This document shows positions 11,839 to 24,794 of a stretch of 64,000 nt of DNA, piece by piece. The position numbers and the translations under genes were made by a program. Under the pieces are notes generated by a model that saw nothing but the letters and a program-made list of their open reading frames with translations, made no database searches and was not told where the DNA came from. Every line of letters starts with the position of its first letter. Position 1 is the first letter of the stretch. Origin of the DNA: Trissonchulus latispiculum (lineage: Eukaryota > Nematoda > Enoplea > Enoplida > Ironidae); the NCBI GenBank assembly GCA_030248195.1, contig JASAND010000871.1:1-64000 (forward strand), in the 5' to 3' direction.

Positions 11839-14496
11839 ATCAAAGCTTACTAAACTATGTACTACCTTTCTAGATTTTAACTCAGGTTTACTATAATAAA
11901 TTTGTATTGCAGAAGCAGTCTTTGAAGTAAAAAAGCTTGTAACATGCCTTACGTGATATTTTGGCAAATCCTCCGGAAATAAAATTATTAAAATTGACTG
12001 ACACTTAATTTGACAATACATTTTTTCACTGACAAACACAAAATAAAAACACCACAAAAAACCTACGCAAACCTTTGCATTTTGCCTAGAATCAAATATC
12101 TTTGAAAGAAAATGGAAATGAATGTATAATACACCTAAAGTTCGGATATATATTCTTAAAATGAGACCACAACAAAATAAGTTTTACTGAAAATAATTTC
12201 AATAATATTGAACGATCACAGGTATGCGTGAATTTGGTTGAATTCCTTCTGTTTTGACATTTTTGCGTCATTTTAGCTGCAAAACTTCAATATCTATCCA
12301 TTGTTTACAAAGTATTGAAATCAGTAAATAGGAAAAATTTGGTATTGAAAGATGATTTATGGATATATGCCAACCTTTTAAGAGATAGCTGCAAAAACAG
12401 AAACAGAATGCTTCCACTGTAAGAAGAACATGAACCAGAAATTCTCTCATAACCTCAGGCCGGATTCCTTTAATCAATTAAATGAGAAGAGTCAACAATA
12501 TTTAGAGTTCCAGGATTTTCTAACCGAATCGTAAAATCCCCTAAAGGTTCCAATTGTGACAATCCCAGGACAGAATGAGTTGTTCTAATGTTGAGAGCAA
12601 TATGCTAATAAAATTCGTCAAAGAACCGGGAAAGTGTTTAGCGAACGATCGATCAACACCCCCTGTCAATACAGGCCAGCCAGTACAGGTTTTGCCCTAT
12701 TACAGTACAGTACAGGTTGATCTTACAAACGTTTTTGCACTGAATGATGCCTACACTTATAAGCTCCTTGTTATGTGTTACAGGTTTTTGTAGTAACTTG
12801 GAGATTTGACCCACAGTAAGCTACGCCATTCTACTCTAGACTGTCATAACGATGGCATGTACGTGTGATGGCCTGCTACACTAACGGCACAGAAAAAAAC
12901 TTAAAGAAAACAAACTAGACAGGATTAGAAACTGTATCGCTCAACGTACAAGGAAATTTGTCAAGATGAACGCTGTAGGCTGTCTGGAGGGGGCGGTTTT
13001 GCATTTTTAGTGTTTCATTGACGTGTTGTTGTTTAGTTTGGTTCACTGTTTCTTTGTTAGTTACTGATATTTACCTTGCCATCCCAACTAACTACTCGAC
13101 GCTCTAAACTATAAGCTGAAATACCGTAAGCATTCCTATTTTCTCAATTGGAAAGGGAGGAGCTTTGCAGATGGCTTCCTAGACTATTGTTAACTAGCTA
13201 ACAAGTGAACTGAACGAATGACTAGACAGGTGAAGAAAATCAATTACTTAACTATCTGCTTTCAAATCTAAAGTTTAAATAGTAGTATTAAGAGTGTGGT
13301 TCTGGACCATCGGCATTTTGTTTTGCACTACCATGAGCAGGAAGTCTGTAATTAGAAACTCTGTAATGGAAAAAGACAGAAATTATGGAAGTCGCTCTAA
13401 AAGTGTTTCGTAGAAAAAAGGATAAAAAGGATAGATAATTCCACAGCACTCTCTCCGTCCAACCCCGAACCCATTTAAACCCATCAACAGAACGACGGTC
13501 TTCGTCCATAAAGCACAGGCGATCTAAAAGCATGAAGAAAGGATTGAAGTTGACTACTGGTTACAGAGTAAACACTGGATTCATTTTCACACATTGTAAC
13601 AATGATATGCACGTTTCCTTTGATGCCTGCAGAAATCTACTTGGATTTTGGGCTAGGCCTTGTGTTATAAAGTGGAAAGTTATAACAGCAGTGAGTGGTG
13701 AGTCTCTTAGACGTGAGATACAGGTACTGTAGTTTTGCGGTCTTTATATGTGTAGGGTGTGGGGTGTGTATGTGTTTTGTATGATATAAACTGTGTGTGT
13801 GCGCATGTGAGCGTGTGTGCGGTGTGGGAGCTTCAGGTTCTCGCGAGTTTCAGAAAGATAGATGACAGAGAGCAGGCTCGCATTAGACAATAATTAGTGA
13901 AATTCAGACCTATACATTTTCCTCGATCTAAGGGCGGTCTTTAACCCATTATCTAAGAAGATGATGAATTATAGGGATGGCAAAGCATATACAAAGAAAT
14001 CCTTCGCAGCTTTGACTTAAATTGGCTTCGTCTAGTTAGATGGCACCTTAACTCACAATGTACAATTCATGTCAGCCTACACAATTCTAAGCTATCTCCC
14101 CTTTTTAAGTATCCGACATACTTGATCGTTTCTGTTTCTGTGACAATTTGTCTCCTAATGACTTTGCCTTATGAATCTTCAATTTTGAGGCAAATCCTGG
14201 AGCATTAAATGAAAATATTTTTCACCTAACTTGACGTATATTATTAGTGTCGAACCTTTGTGCCAATCTATATTCACTTTTAAGGATATTTTTTGCGATG
14301 TTTCTCAGACTTGCCAGTCGCAAAAGTTTACCAATGCAGCAAAAAAATTGGTACTGACTACTATACTATGTTTTCCACATCGCAGATATTAAATATGGCA
14401 AAGTGTTTCGAAAATTTTCGATTCGCTCGGAGAACCTATTTTTTAATGTCTAGAGATCGAAGTCGAAAATCTCAACAACTCAGTCGTCACTGTGCT
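11839..14496. other. Intergenic, nothing recognised
   Basis: No supported gene. 13740-13850 is TG-rich (GTGTGTG microsatellite-like). Other short open frames are unremarkable. Confidence 0.5.
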
Positions 14497-15016
14497 GTGA
14501 AGGCCGAGTAGTTAAGGCGTTCGACTTCGATAGTCATAGTCCGAGATTCGAATCTCCGCTTCCACAAGGTATGAGGAAGGCCTAGCAAGACGCTAAGCAC
14601 ATGTCGGTTCGCCGTGGACTCTAGCCAACACAGTTATCCATCTTCAACTGGTCGGTAAATAGGTACCACCACGGGAGACGGTAACAAGAGTCTGTGCACA
14701 AGGGTCGGTCGTCCCCCTTCCAGGGATGCAGTCAACACTTGAGTGACACTCTTGGCTCTACGGCTGTGAGTCCTGCGGATGAGCACCGGCACCCCAGGTC
14801 CTGAGTCAGGATGGAGACGCCTCCAGGGGCAAACATTAAACCTAAGCAGAAAATGGTTTACTTCCAATTTATGGAACAAGTTTTCGTGGTTGTAGAATGC
14901 GTATTCGAAGTCCGTTTTTGAGTCAGCAATTTGTTATCTCTGCATAAATTTACGGCTTGGGTTTACCTTAGTATATGCAGAGCTACACTGAGTCAACAAA
15001 TAACAACAACAACAAC
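14497..15016 (+). repeat. tRNA-derived SINE, (AAC)n tail
   Basis: AGGCCGAGTAGTTAAGGCG at 14501 resembles the A box of type II (Ser/Leu) tRNAs, and GATTCGAATCT at 14545-14555 is a good B box. A tRNA-unrelated body of about 400 bp follows, ending in AATAACAACAACAACAAC at about 15000-15016. The A/B spacing and (AAC)n tail are typical of LINE-mobilised SINEs. The tRNA part is too diverged to be a functional tRNA gene. Confidence 0.8.
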
Positions 15017-17360
15017 GTTTTTGTGGAACTAGAAACAGCTTTCTTAGTTCCCCTTGCCTCCTCTGGGAATATAAAGATTAAAAAAAACAAATTTTAATAT
15101 CCCTCTTAAAATTTAATACTTAAAAAATCAAGTTAATGTAACTGCAATCTATACCGTGAACCATGAAACTTAACCAATGGTAAGCCGTGCTTAAAATAGA
15201 TAACAAATCGAAAATGCCCGCGATCATTATCAGTCAAAGAAGGAAGATTTTAAGAGACGAAGAAAATGATATAGTCATGTACCTGTGAAGCAATCATTCG
15301 CCATTAATCACTTCTAATAAGCTGCCTGGACAGAGATGAGTGATTGATAAAAATAGACGCTCAAAAATTCACAAGGGAAATTCTGCGGCAAGCACTGGCA
15401 CTAACCTATGTCCTTATCTTAAGATGGAAGTTGTGCCTTTCCTGCCTTGCCGTATTATGAAGCAAAGCATTGAATTAATTGATAAGCTTCCCAAAATTAA
15501 AGAAACTAAATTCGAATAACCTTAACTGTAATTTCACCAGTACTTAGTTAGCATTGTCAGATATTTTATTACAATTCCCGGGCATAAACAAACAGATAAA
15601 GTGTATAGAATTAGGTATTGTACTAATTTTAACGATGAGGACCAGAAATTCTGGTGGGATGGGATAGATGGAATGGGACCAGAAAATTCGTCCGAACCAG
15701 TTGCCAACTTTGCTTTCTGAGACCAGAAACAAGTAGGAGGTTGATAGCATTTGACGGTGCTTAAAACTGCAAAATGAGATATAAACTAAACTCATTGATC
15801 TAAACTTGATAAAATTATACATCGGACTAGGCTACATAGTTTTGCGTGAAAATTTCTAAGGTTCAATTAGCTTTAGTTTTCACCTGAAGAATCTTGCTGA
15901 ATGCTGGTGAATTCTGTGCAAATACAGAACGTTGAAAATGCCTGAGACAGTTTCCATATAAATTGTCCGAGATAGACATGTACCTAAACTTAGATCAGGC
16001 CAAGCTGTATGTCAGCAGCAGGTGTCTATAGTTAATTTAATGTGATGAAAACCTACATAGCGTTTATCCACAGCACAAGAGTTCGTGATATTATCCAAAG
16101 CTGTCACGGAAAGATAGGCATTACAGTTACAAGTCGGACAAGAGTCAGTAGCCCAAGCCTTGAGTGACTGACTACGTTTCATTCTTAGACAAAAAACAGA
16201 AAAATACACTCTGATTCAATTAGGTACTTCAATTCGACCAGTAACATTTCGAAAATTCTGGCATGAATACAGGGATTTCAGATTCAAAGTATACAGCTGC
16301 TTACGGGAACACCTACTGTGCTTAAGAGAAGATTTTCTGAGCATGTGAGCGAAGCATGTTGTCTAAAGTAAAATCAGCAAAATTGAAACATAAACTGACG
16401 AATTGCTATTGAAAATTAAGTTTTCAAGGAATTTGTCCACTAATGTTGAAGTTCTTTCCAATTAAAATCACTTGAACATGTTCATGTTCCCTTAAGCGCG
16501 AGGATACGGTATCAGAATAAGGTATTTGAAAAACTGGTACCGCGACATGGCAATTAACGTGGGCAGCAGTTATCTTATGCTTTCAGCGTAGTATAACTTA
16601 GTTACCTTAAGTGCATGTATATACTATCAACTTGTTAGCATACAGTATCGTTTGGGAGCATCAGAGACACCTGCAACTTCCGAGAAGCTCTGCAAAAGAC
16701 TAATACAAGGTTTTAGGTTTTAACTTATTAAGTCTTTGTCGGTGAATGAGTGAGAGCTTGGATGGAAACGAACCAGTAATTACTTCTCCAAAATCTCTCC
16801 AGCACCAACAGAGTCAAAATTTGAGTGATCAGTTTAGACAGGCTAGCTAATTGGTTTTCACCGACTGACAGTTAAATGACAATTTCCAGCCTTTTACGGA
16901 AACAGTAAATATTGTCGAGCGGTGCCAAAATCGTCAACGAAAGTGCTCCAAAATAGTACTCTCTTGAGAAATTTGTACATTTTTCTGGTAGTCTTTTGAA
17001 AGGCTATTTGCTACGTAATAGCTTTTTCAAGTCTTTCTCTTAAAGGTTATTCCTCTCAAAAATTGACATAGTGAAAATAAAGAATGGGAAATATTTAAAC
17101 TTATCCTGACAAGCTGTACGTTTATTTAGGGTGGGCTGAAAAGAAAACCGTCAAAAATCTAAAATTAAAATTAATAAAAATCAACTGCAAGTGAGTTTGC
17201 CAATTGTCGTTCGATTTGCACTTGTCGAAATTATCTCCAAGCTCGAAATGTCAAATAGTAGCGTTTTTCATAGGAATTCTGCTGAAGATCTTCAGAGCCA
17301 ATCAGAAATCCCCATCCGTTCAATCCTTTCAAAAGTAAAAGGGTCCGGTTCATGTTCCGA
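15017..17360. other. Intergenic, nothing recognised
   Basis: AT-rich DNA with no recognised gene or repeat boundary. Confidence 0.5.
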
Positions 17361-17870
17361 CGGAGCATTGCAGCAGCGGATAAGCGGAGAACGGAGAAAC
17401 AGGGATTCACCCATCTGTTGTTTACATAGCCCGCGCTTCTGACTGATTAAGCGGTAGGTAGACAACGGGAAAACGGAGCAAGTGAGAAGCGGAGAAACAG
17501 ACAAACGGTCAAACGGAGGAACGGAGAATGGAACAGAGAAATGGACGAAAATAATGTTTATTATTAAAAAACTAATAATTTTCCAGAACTAAAACTTTTT
17601 GCAAGAGCTTTCACAGTCTTAGTCGTTACTAAGTAACTTAAGTTTAATTGACCAAAACATTAAAAATTTGAGTATAGAACAATTTGAGTTGTTGTTGAAC
17701 AAAATTTAACTTGAAATTTTTCTACATTTCTCCGTTTTTAATGATCCGCTTGTCCATTTGTCCGTTGCTCCTTTCACAGCTCACGTAAGCATGAACCGGT
17801 AATACTCGTCTTTTTGAACTGTTTCTCCGTTTTTTCGCTTCTCAGTTCGGTCGTTCACCGTGTCTGTGCT
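17361..17870. repeat. Facing arrays of CGGAGAAAC / GTTTCTCCG
   Basis: 17376-17545 carries about ten degenerate copies of (A)ACGGAGAAAC. The complement (TTCTCCGTT, TTGTCCGTT, TTTCTCCG) recurs at about 17728-17860, with a 180-bp AT-rich spacer. The outer ends read GCAGCAGCGG and, in complement, GCAGCACAGACACGG, so a short inverted terminus is possible. No target duplication was found. The layout suits a small non-autonomous DNA transposon. Confidence 0.55.
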
Positions 17871-19110
17871 GCCCCGTTAGAGCATGAATATTTTCCTGAC
17901 ATCATATTTTCTCCACATTTCTTGTGAAAAATATTCTATTGAAAAGACAGCAAGTGTACAAGCTGTTACAGTCTGTAGAACCTTCACCAGATTATTTAGA
18001 GCAAGCAGAGCAATCAGTGTTTGAGAAATGCTTTGATCAGTTCGGTTTTTCAGAGTCCAGTCTTAAACTGTAGTTAATGTTCCCTAAAGTAGAGCTTAAT
18101 TGAGTAAGTAAACTTTTATGGCTGGACATTAAAACAAATCCAGTTTTTCTAAAACTTCGGCTTCCATAAAACTACCGGCAAAAACAGTGATATATGTAAA
18201 AGCCCTGTTTGAAACAAGAATGCATATTTTATTACAAAGAAGTCCTAATGTTCTAGGAGATCTCATTTGCCGAGCTGCCTTTAATGATTACATTCTGAGA
18301 TTTATCTTAGCGGGTGGCCCAGAAGAAGGGGTGTTTTTATCAGTTCCTATGATGTATACGTACGTTAGGTTGTGGTTCACAACAGGACCAGATCTAATGA
18401 GATACGTATGTGCGAAGAGACAGGGATTTGATCACATGGTTCTTGTGAACTACCACCGGGGAGCTGACGAAAAGGAAGAATTGGAAATTAAAATGAGTAT
18501 ATACTACAAAACTAACCTAACAATACTGTTACTGTTTAAATGAAATTACAAAAGAAAATAATTAAAAAATTTGAAGACCTATGTAGCGTAGATTATCCGA
18601 CTTGTTGTCTTCTTGACTTCTGGAGTACTGTTGGACTCTTGCCATTAATTTGTGCAGAGTTTGAAGTAAATGAAAACCTAGAATAGGCTATAGTGCTGAG
18701 TTGACGAAATAGAGCAAGAGTATAAAATACTGTTTTTCTAAAAGAGGAACATTTTCTTACCAGGAACCGCCGAAACCCTGGGAAGGATTATGAAAAATAA
18801 ATCGAAAATTCCCTCAGAGTAATCAAGTTCAAGACCTTTCGCTTGACCTCACTGATGGCTAAGATGAAAGTTTATCAAGCAGCAAAATAATAGTCTATTA
18901 GGTTGACGAAATTTGCAACGGATAACTTTGATTGATATGATGATAATAAACCAGTCAAATGGAAAAATATGACTTTGATGAAAATCGTTTCATTTGTTAT
19001 TACTTACTGATTTCCAGTAAAATAGCTGGACACAGCTGTTATCCAAAAAAAGATATGATTACGTTAGCGCCATGAAATTAAGAATAAAAACAATAATTCA
19101 ACAGAATAAC

Positions 19111-19142
<32 letters not shown>

Positions 19143-20314
19143 TTAGAACAGAATAAGAATAATGGTGCTGTAGGCTACTGAGAATCACTGGTCAAAGTGC
19201 GATCTTAAAGCAAAGCTCAACAGACTAACTTAGCTGTGTAATGTCTGGGAGAACATATCCCACCAAAACGACTATAGATGTCTCAGTATTGCAGTTCATA
19301 TCTAAATAGTAACTGCCACACTTAATTTTCTTATTCTTTGCAAGGGGATTTTAATTAGACGTAGCTCTCGGCTTTCTATTTACCGCCAAGGCGCCTTCCA
19401 AAGCAGAATGTGTTGAATTAAAAAAGCTTAAGAAGTTTTCGGAAACGCCTGGTGCCGGTCGGTGCCCGCCCTGCCCCAGAACAAAATTTCAGATCTCTTG
19501 TTGCTATACAAACCGGAGAATATTTGAAAAATATTGTGGGAAACAAATAGTTAGACAGCGCAGAAAAACTGTCCTCTAAAAACACTAAATTTCATTAAAA
19601 GGAAAATAAATTTAGCACAAACTACGGCGAAATGGAGAGGATCTTGGACTTATCAGATTCTCCAAGTCCATTCTTTCTGAAGCCACCCCCTCTTTTTTGA
19701 TTGCTGTTTTTGAAAATTCAAGAAGAATATCAATATCAACTTGTGCCTCAGTCGCGGACGTTTTAGAAAGTGAGCCGAACAAAGAGCTAAATTACATCAA
19801 AGCTTTCGCTCCGAGAGAAGCTGCGACTTGCGTGGCTCCTTTTCTTACACAGTGAAAATTTCATTACCGTTTCTGTCTGTTTCAAAAATCCACTTAGACT
19901 GAAATCTTACCACATAAGAAGACCTGAAAAACTGATTTACAAGAGAAAGGTTGACAAACTTTCAGCTTTCTTTCAAAGATGTAGTATGTATCCAATAAAA
20001 AATAGTGTCATGGCCAATCAAATAACGCGGGCAGAATAATTTTTGTCGGATACATTTAGAGCCCCTATTCCAGTTTAGCCTGTACTATTTGCATGTTTAT
20101 AAAGATGAATAAAAACTCATTCCTCAGTTGAAGTACATACACTTCACAAACAAAAACACAAACACCCACTTGTTCCTCAGCCCGTCAAAATATCCACAGA
20201 AAACGTAAAGCTTCTGACCCCTCCTTTCAAAATCAGTAGAACTTGACAACGTAGCACTGTTAGCGAAGACGTGGAGTTGAAGAGACCTTAGCATATTGGA
20301 AAGTTCATCATATT
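17871..20314. other. Intergenic; one unrecognised open frame
   Basis: An ATG-less 118-codon frame at 18187-18543 (plus) has a protein-like composition but no recognisable domain, splice sites or homologue known to me; it could be an exon or chance. The rest shows nothing besides the AAT tract. Confidence 0.35.
19108..19140. repeat. (AAT)n microsatellite
   Basis: About 10 trinucleotide repeats. Confidence 0.9.
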
Positions 20315-20322
20315 CTGGTATA

Positions 20323-21804
20323 TAGTGCTGGGACCGGTTCCAAAAGAACCGGTAGAACCGGAACCGGAACCGGAACCGGAACCGGAACCGGTAGGATTTT
20401 TAGAACCGGAACCGGAACCGGAACCGGAACCGGAACCGGTGGCTTTTGGAACCGGCCGGTTCTAGTGTTAATTTTGGCTGTTTGAAACTTCAATCAAGGT
20501 TTATTTTGTAAAATTTTAAAATTTTCTTATGAATTTGAATTTAGCATTTGGAATTTAACTTTATTCTGGTACTTCTATTTAGATATGAAATTTTGTTTTT
20601 GAAAGAATTGTTGTGTAAATGGCAGAAGATTTGATATCAATTTTACGATGTCTTTAATAACAGTTTTCAGTCAATGTTTTAAGTTTTCGGAAAAGGTTAT
20701 AGAAAAAGAAAAACTAAGGTGTATTCAGTGTTAACTCTTCTTTAAGGATGACAAAGGTAAGCATTAAGGATTTGATGTTTTACGGCAACTCTTCCAGCTT
20801 TAGCTGTTGCCTCTGCAATTTTGTGTGCAAACTTCAACTGAAGCAAACCGGTATACTGAAGGCGCAACTCCAGATTAAGGGTTAAGCTGAGCAACAGTAT
20901 CCCTGAGATACCGATCTTATTTAATTTATAGCAATCGACTAGCGCTACCGAAAAGATTGCCTTTGATGGTCTATTAAAAATTTTCATATTTCATAGTCAT
21001 ATTTTAGTACTTTTTGCGATATATAGGTTTAGGATTTGATAGGGAATAGCGCTCTTTTGTTACAAATTTGTTTATTTCCGCTACAAAAATTAAAACAGAT
21101 TCTATGTAAAATAAAAACTTAGCAGCTTGACTTTATTTATTGTAACATACAATTTTTGGTTTTAAAGGTATAAAGTTAGTTGTACCTGTGTGCTGCATAA
21201 GTGCTCGAAAAGTTTTAATTCTCGTTAAACGATTTTCCCCAATGTTTTCTGCTATAGTTTTCGATCTCAAAAAATCTTCGACCCCGAGATGAGATTAGCT
21301 GCTTTTTCAATGATTAAGCTTTGTAATGTTATAACTGTAGTTGTTGAGTCGATAAGCAAATTTTATTGGACTGCTTGAAATTGGTCGAGGAAAGTTCTGT
21401 GCGACGTTCGCTTTCTGAAGGGCAGTAGCTAAATGTTTATCTAGATTGAGAATACTTAGTATTTTGGTAAGCTCTGGTAGCTAAAATTTCCACAACATAT
21501 TGGTAAAAATGAAACAAAACCATATCTTTTTCACAGTAAATATTTGTATATAAATAGTAAAAAGTACGCAAAAACACTGTTTAAAAACACGTTCATAGCT
21601 TTGTGCAGTTATATATATTAAGTTTTTATAGCAATTGTCAAAAAAATAAAAAAATCGTGTGATTTTAGCTTTTTTATCAAAAATACCAATTGGAACCGGA
21701 ACCGGTAGCTAGAACCGGAACCGGAACCGGAACCGGAACCGGAACCAGTAGTCAAGAACCGGAACCGGAACCGGTTTCAAAAATCGGAACCGGTCCCAGC
21801 ACTA
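20323..21804. mobile_element. hAT-type element 1 (GGAACC arrays), complete
   Basis: The terminal inverted repeat TAGTGCTGGGACCGGTTCC is identical at both ends over 19 bp. It is flanked by the exact 8-bp duplication CTGGTATA (20315-20322 and 21805-21812), the mark of hAT transposition. Inside the left end (20345-20460) and right end (21694-21775) are arrays of (AACCGG)n broken by GGTAG...AGAACC spacers. On the plus strand both arrays read AACCGG although the terminal repeats are inverted. The 1.2-kb AT-rich core has no transposase reading frame, so the element is non-autonomous. Confidence 0.92.
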
Positions 21805-21812
21805 CTGGTATA

Positions 21813-22407
21813 CATTAATTAATCAACTCAGCCTACATACAACTGAGCTCTGCTTGTTCAGCAAAAAATACGAATACCTTCCAAAGATTATGGGTAGCAT
21901 CAAGTCTGGTTACCGTAGACAGCATTTTCCAATCGGTTACTACTTACTTTAACTGCCTAGCTACTTCTATTGCTTTTAACTGCTTTAAATATTTACTGAT
22001 TGTTTTACTACTTTAACAATATTACTTGCTTTTGTACTTAACGATTCACCATGCAAGCTCTACAGTAACTTGACAGTAATATAAATGGTAAGTGCTAGCT
22101 TCTTTTGGCATTCTCTCCGAGGGTTTACATTTATAGCAGTTACTACTTTATAACAAGAGTACATAATGATAAGTGTATGGCAACCGCAGTGCAGCCCACA
22201 GCGCAGGCGAAAACTATGACTAACACAGTTTAACACTGACAGTTTAACGTAGTACATTACTGTTCGCGTTGCATACTAACTCCTTATTGTTTATAATAAC
22301 TACATAAACTTCACTAACTATTATAATTTATGAACCTATCATATATAATAATTTATAATTATAATATTGTATCATAGTGTATTTCTATCTGATTATATTA
22401 TTATAGT
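21813..22407. other. Intergenic, nothing recognised
   Basis: Strongly AT-rich near 22280-22400 (TATAATTTAT-type runs). No gene seen. Confidence 0.5.
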
Positions 22408-23123
22408 AGGTCTTTCCCATTATCCCCCCCACAGCTCCGAATAAGTACCGAAGAAGCACAATTTGACTGATTGAGTTGAAATTTGGTAGGGGTAGGTTTT
22501 CGGACCTGCTGATTTCAAAAATGCAAAAAATTTTAAAATTTTTAAATTTTGGTTTGGTAAGGGGGGAGAGACCAAGGGAAACCGAAAATTTTTTAAAAAT
22601 TTTGCTGAAAACTTGCTTACAGGGGTTTTCTGGGGTGCTGATCACGAATCTGAAATCAGTTTTTGTTCAGCTTAATAGCTTAATATACGCCTAATTTTTA
22701 AGCTTAAGATGTAAGGTTATCCTGAGCTAACGAAAAGCTGAATCGAAAAACCGATTCCAAATTCGTGATCAGGACCCCAGAAATCCCCTGTAATCAAGTT
22801 TGCGCCACCGCTGTTAGATTGTAGAATGCCCTTTCCAGATAACGTTCCACGTGACCTAAACCGCACACAAGATCCCATCCACAGACTTGTCTAGGAATTC
22901 ATGAAACACGGAATTTTTTCAAATAATTTTTTTGATCTCCTTGGTCCCCCCTTAACAAACTAATATTTTAAAATTTTAAAAACTTTTTTAACAAATTTAA
23001 AAAATTTTGCATTTTTGAAATCAGCAGGTCCGAAAACCAACCCCTACCAAATTTCAACTCCATCAGTCAAATTGTGCTTCTTCGATACTTCTTGGAAGCT
23101 GTGGGGGATAATGGGAAAGACCC
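22408..23123. mobile_element. 716-bp foldback element, ends GGGTCTTTCCCATT
   Basis: The sequence from 22409 (GGTCTTTCCCATTATCCCCC) returns in complement, ending at 23123. The arms are about 330 bp and meet near 22735 with little spacer (CACGAATCTGAAATCAG...ATTCGTGATCAG). Open frames on both strands are mirror images of noncoding repeat. Related pieces: 43487-43815 (left half), 26890-27135 (degraded), 62950-63200 (centre). The superfamily cannot be assigned. Confidence 0.85.
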
Positions 23124-24794
23124 ATTTACACTATACATAATAGAGAATATAATTTACAGTATATATTGTATTATATAAGTTGGGACAAGAAAGAATGTAG
23201 AAGTAGAACACAACAACAGGGCTACAGACACCTATCTTCTTTGATGAGTAGATAGTGCCGATATATCTAACTGATAGTGACAGAATGAGACAGATGGCTT
23301 TAGAAAAAGGCTTCGAAGAACTCAGCTGTTTTTTAATTGTATGGAGCTTTCACGCCTACATCAATTAGGCTGAGTTTAAGGTCACAAGCTTCAGTTCTAC
23401 CTAGACTTATATATTCTCTAATCCAAGAAAATATTCACAACTCTGTCTACTGCTCCTAAAATATACATTAATACTCCACAATATAGTATAGGGTCATGAA
23501 TGGTTTTCAGTACCCCCTCTGCAACCTTCCGACTGAAGCTTTGACAAGATCACACCTTTTTAACTTTTTTCGAAAGCATCTACTCTTAGACTGACGTGGG
23601 TGGTCTGATCTCGCTCCCACGTCATCAGTGAACCGGTGTGAAAAAGAAACTGCCCGTCAGGCTTTAAGCCCAAAAATGCTCCTTCAGCAGCTGTTCTTAT
23701 AGAATTCAATTTCATACATACAAGTGTTATAACTTAGATCGAAGCCCGGAAACCGATACACTTAGTTTATGACAGGCAGACTCTTTTAGCGTTTAGCAGA
23801 CTCTTTAGTAAAAACGTTTCACTCTACCCAAAGTATATGCCATTTATGAATATGAAAACCTGCAAAAACCTGAAAGTTTAGTGGAACAGAACCGCAATTT
23901 AAAAGCGTCCAGTCGGAACCACTTTGCCGCGCTCCAGGTAGCGCTTTTAACACATCACTTTAACCTAGATGATTTTCAGATCTCAGTAGGTTTGAAAAGT
24001 AGGGACTGCGACTGCCAACTGTCTTTAAAATGGCAGACTGTTAGAGGGAAAAAGTTGAACCCAACTTTCCTATAACTTTTCATTAAGTCACATGAAAGGA
24101 ACGGGCATAATAACGTTCATTATGAATCCCTGAAGTTTTGCTGATTTCATATCAGTTCAACTGAAATATAGGGACCAGCTGATTTGCTGCCAAACTTAGG
24201 ATAAACACTAGCTGCCATAAAATGAAAAAGCTTTTGCTGGCGGTCTTTCGAATCCTCGAATCTACCTTGATTTGGTTCTAGTTAGGATTTCTGATCTTTG
24301 TTCTTGATTTTCCTAATAAGATCTAAGTTTTAACTTCCGCAAAGCTGTCGCTATACCCATTTTATAGTTATAGTTTAGAGTTAATATAACTGTGTTATGG
24401 TATGTTATGTTACCTGTAATAATTCCGGTCAATAAAAGGCCCGACATCCCAATCTAAAATTTCTAGAGACTGACTACTGAATTCGCGCTCCCAGTTTAAG
24501 AGAGAGCGACAATTAGCTAACTCCAGCCAGTGTCCTTACACAAGCGGACAATTTTACCTTTACCGTTCATGAAATAAAGATACCTTTTATTGGTTTGAAA
24601 TAAGAACGTCGGAAATTCTTGAAATGATTCCACATAGTGATACAATACAGTAATGATACAACAATAATCGATAGAAACTATGTTTAGAGAAGGGCCCAGC
24701 AACAGCGCCACACAAAGTTTCTATTACGTTGCTGCTCTACTCAGACTGTTTATGAATCTAACAAAAACGGGAAAGCGAATTTTAAAGAAAGAAA
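23124..24794. other. Intergenic, nothing recognised
   Basis: No supported gene or repeat boundary. Confidence 0.5.

Noticed and set aside
14497..14570. tRNA-Ser/Leu gene
   Set aside because: Good A and B boxes, but the arms do not pair as a tRNA and a SINE body with an (AAC)n tail follows.
18187..18543. 118-codon open frame as a gene
   Set aside because: No recognised domain and no start codon in the usual context; a chance frame of this length is expected in 64 kb.
20308..20493. Pro-Val repeat protein frame
   Set aside because: It is the translation of the (AACCGG)n array at a hAT end; same for other low-complexity frames.
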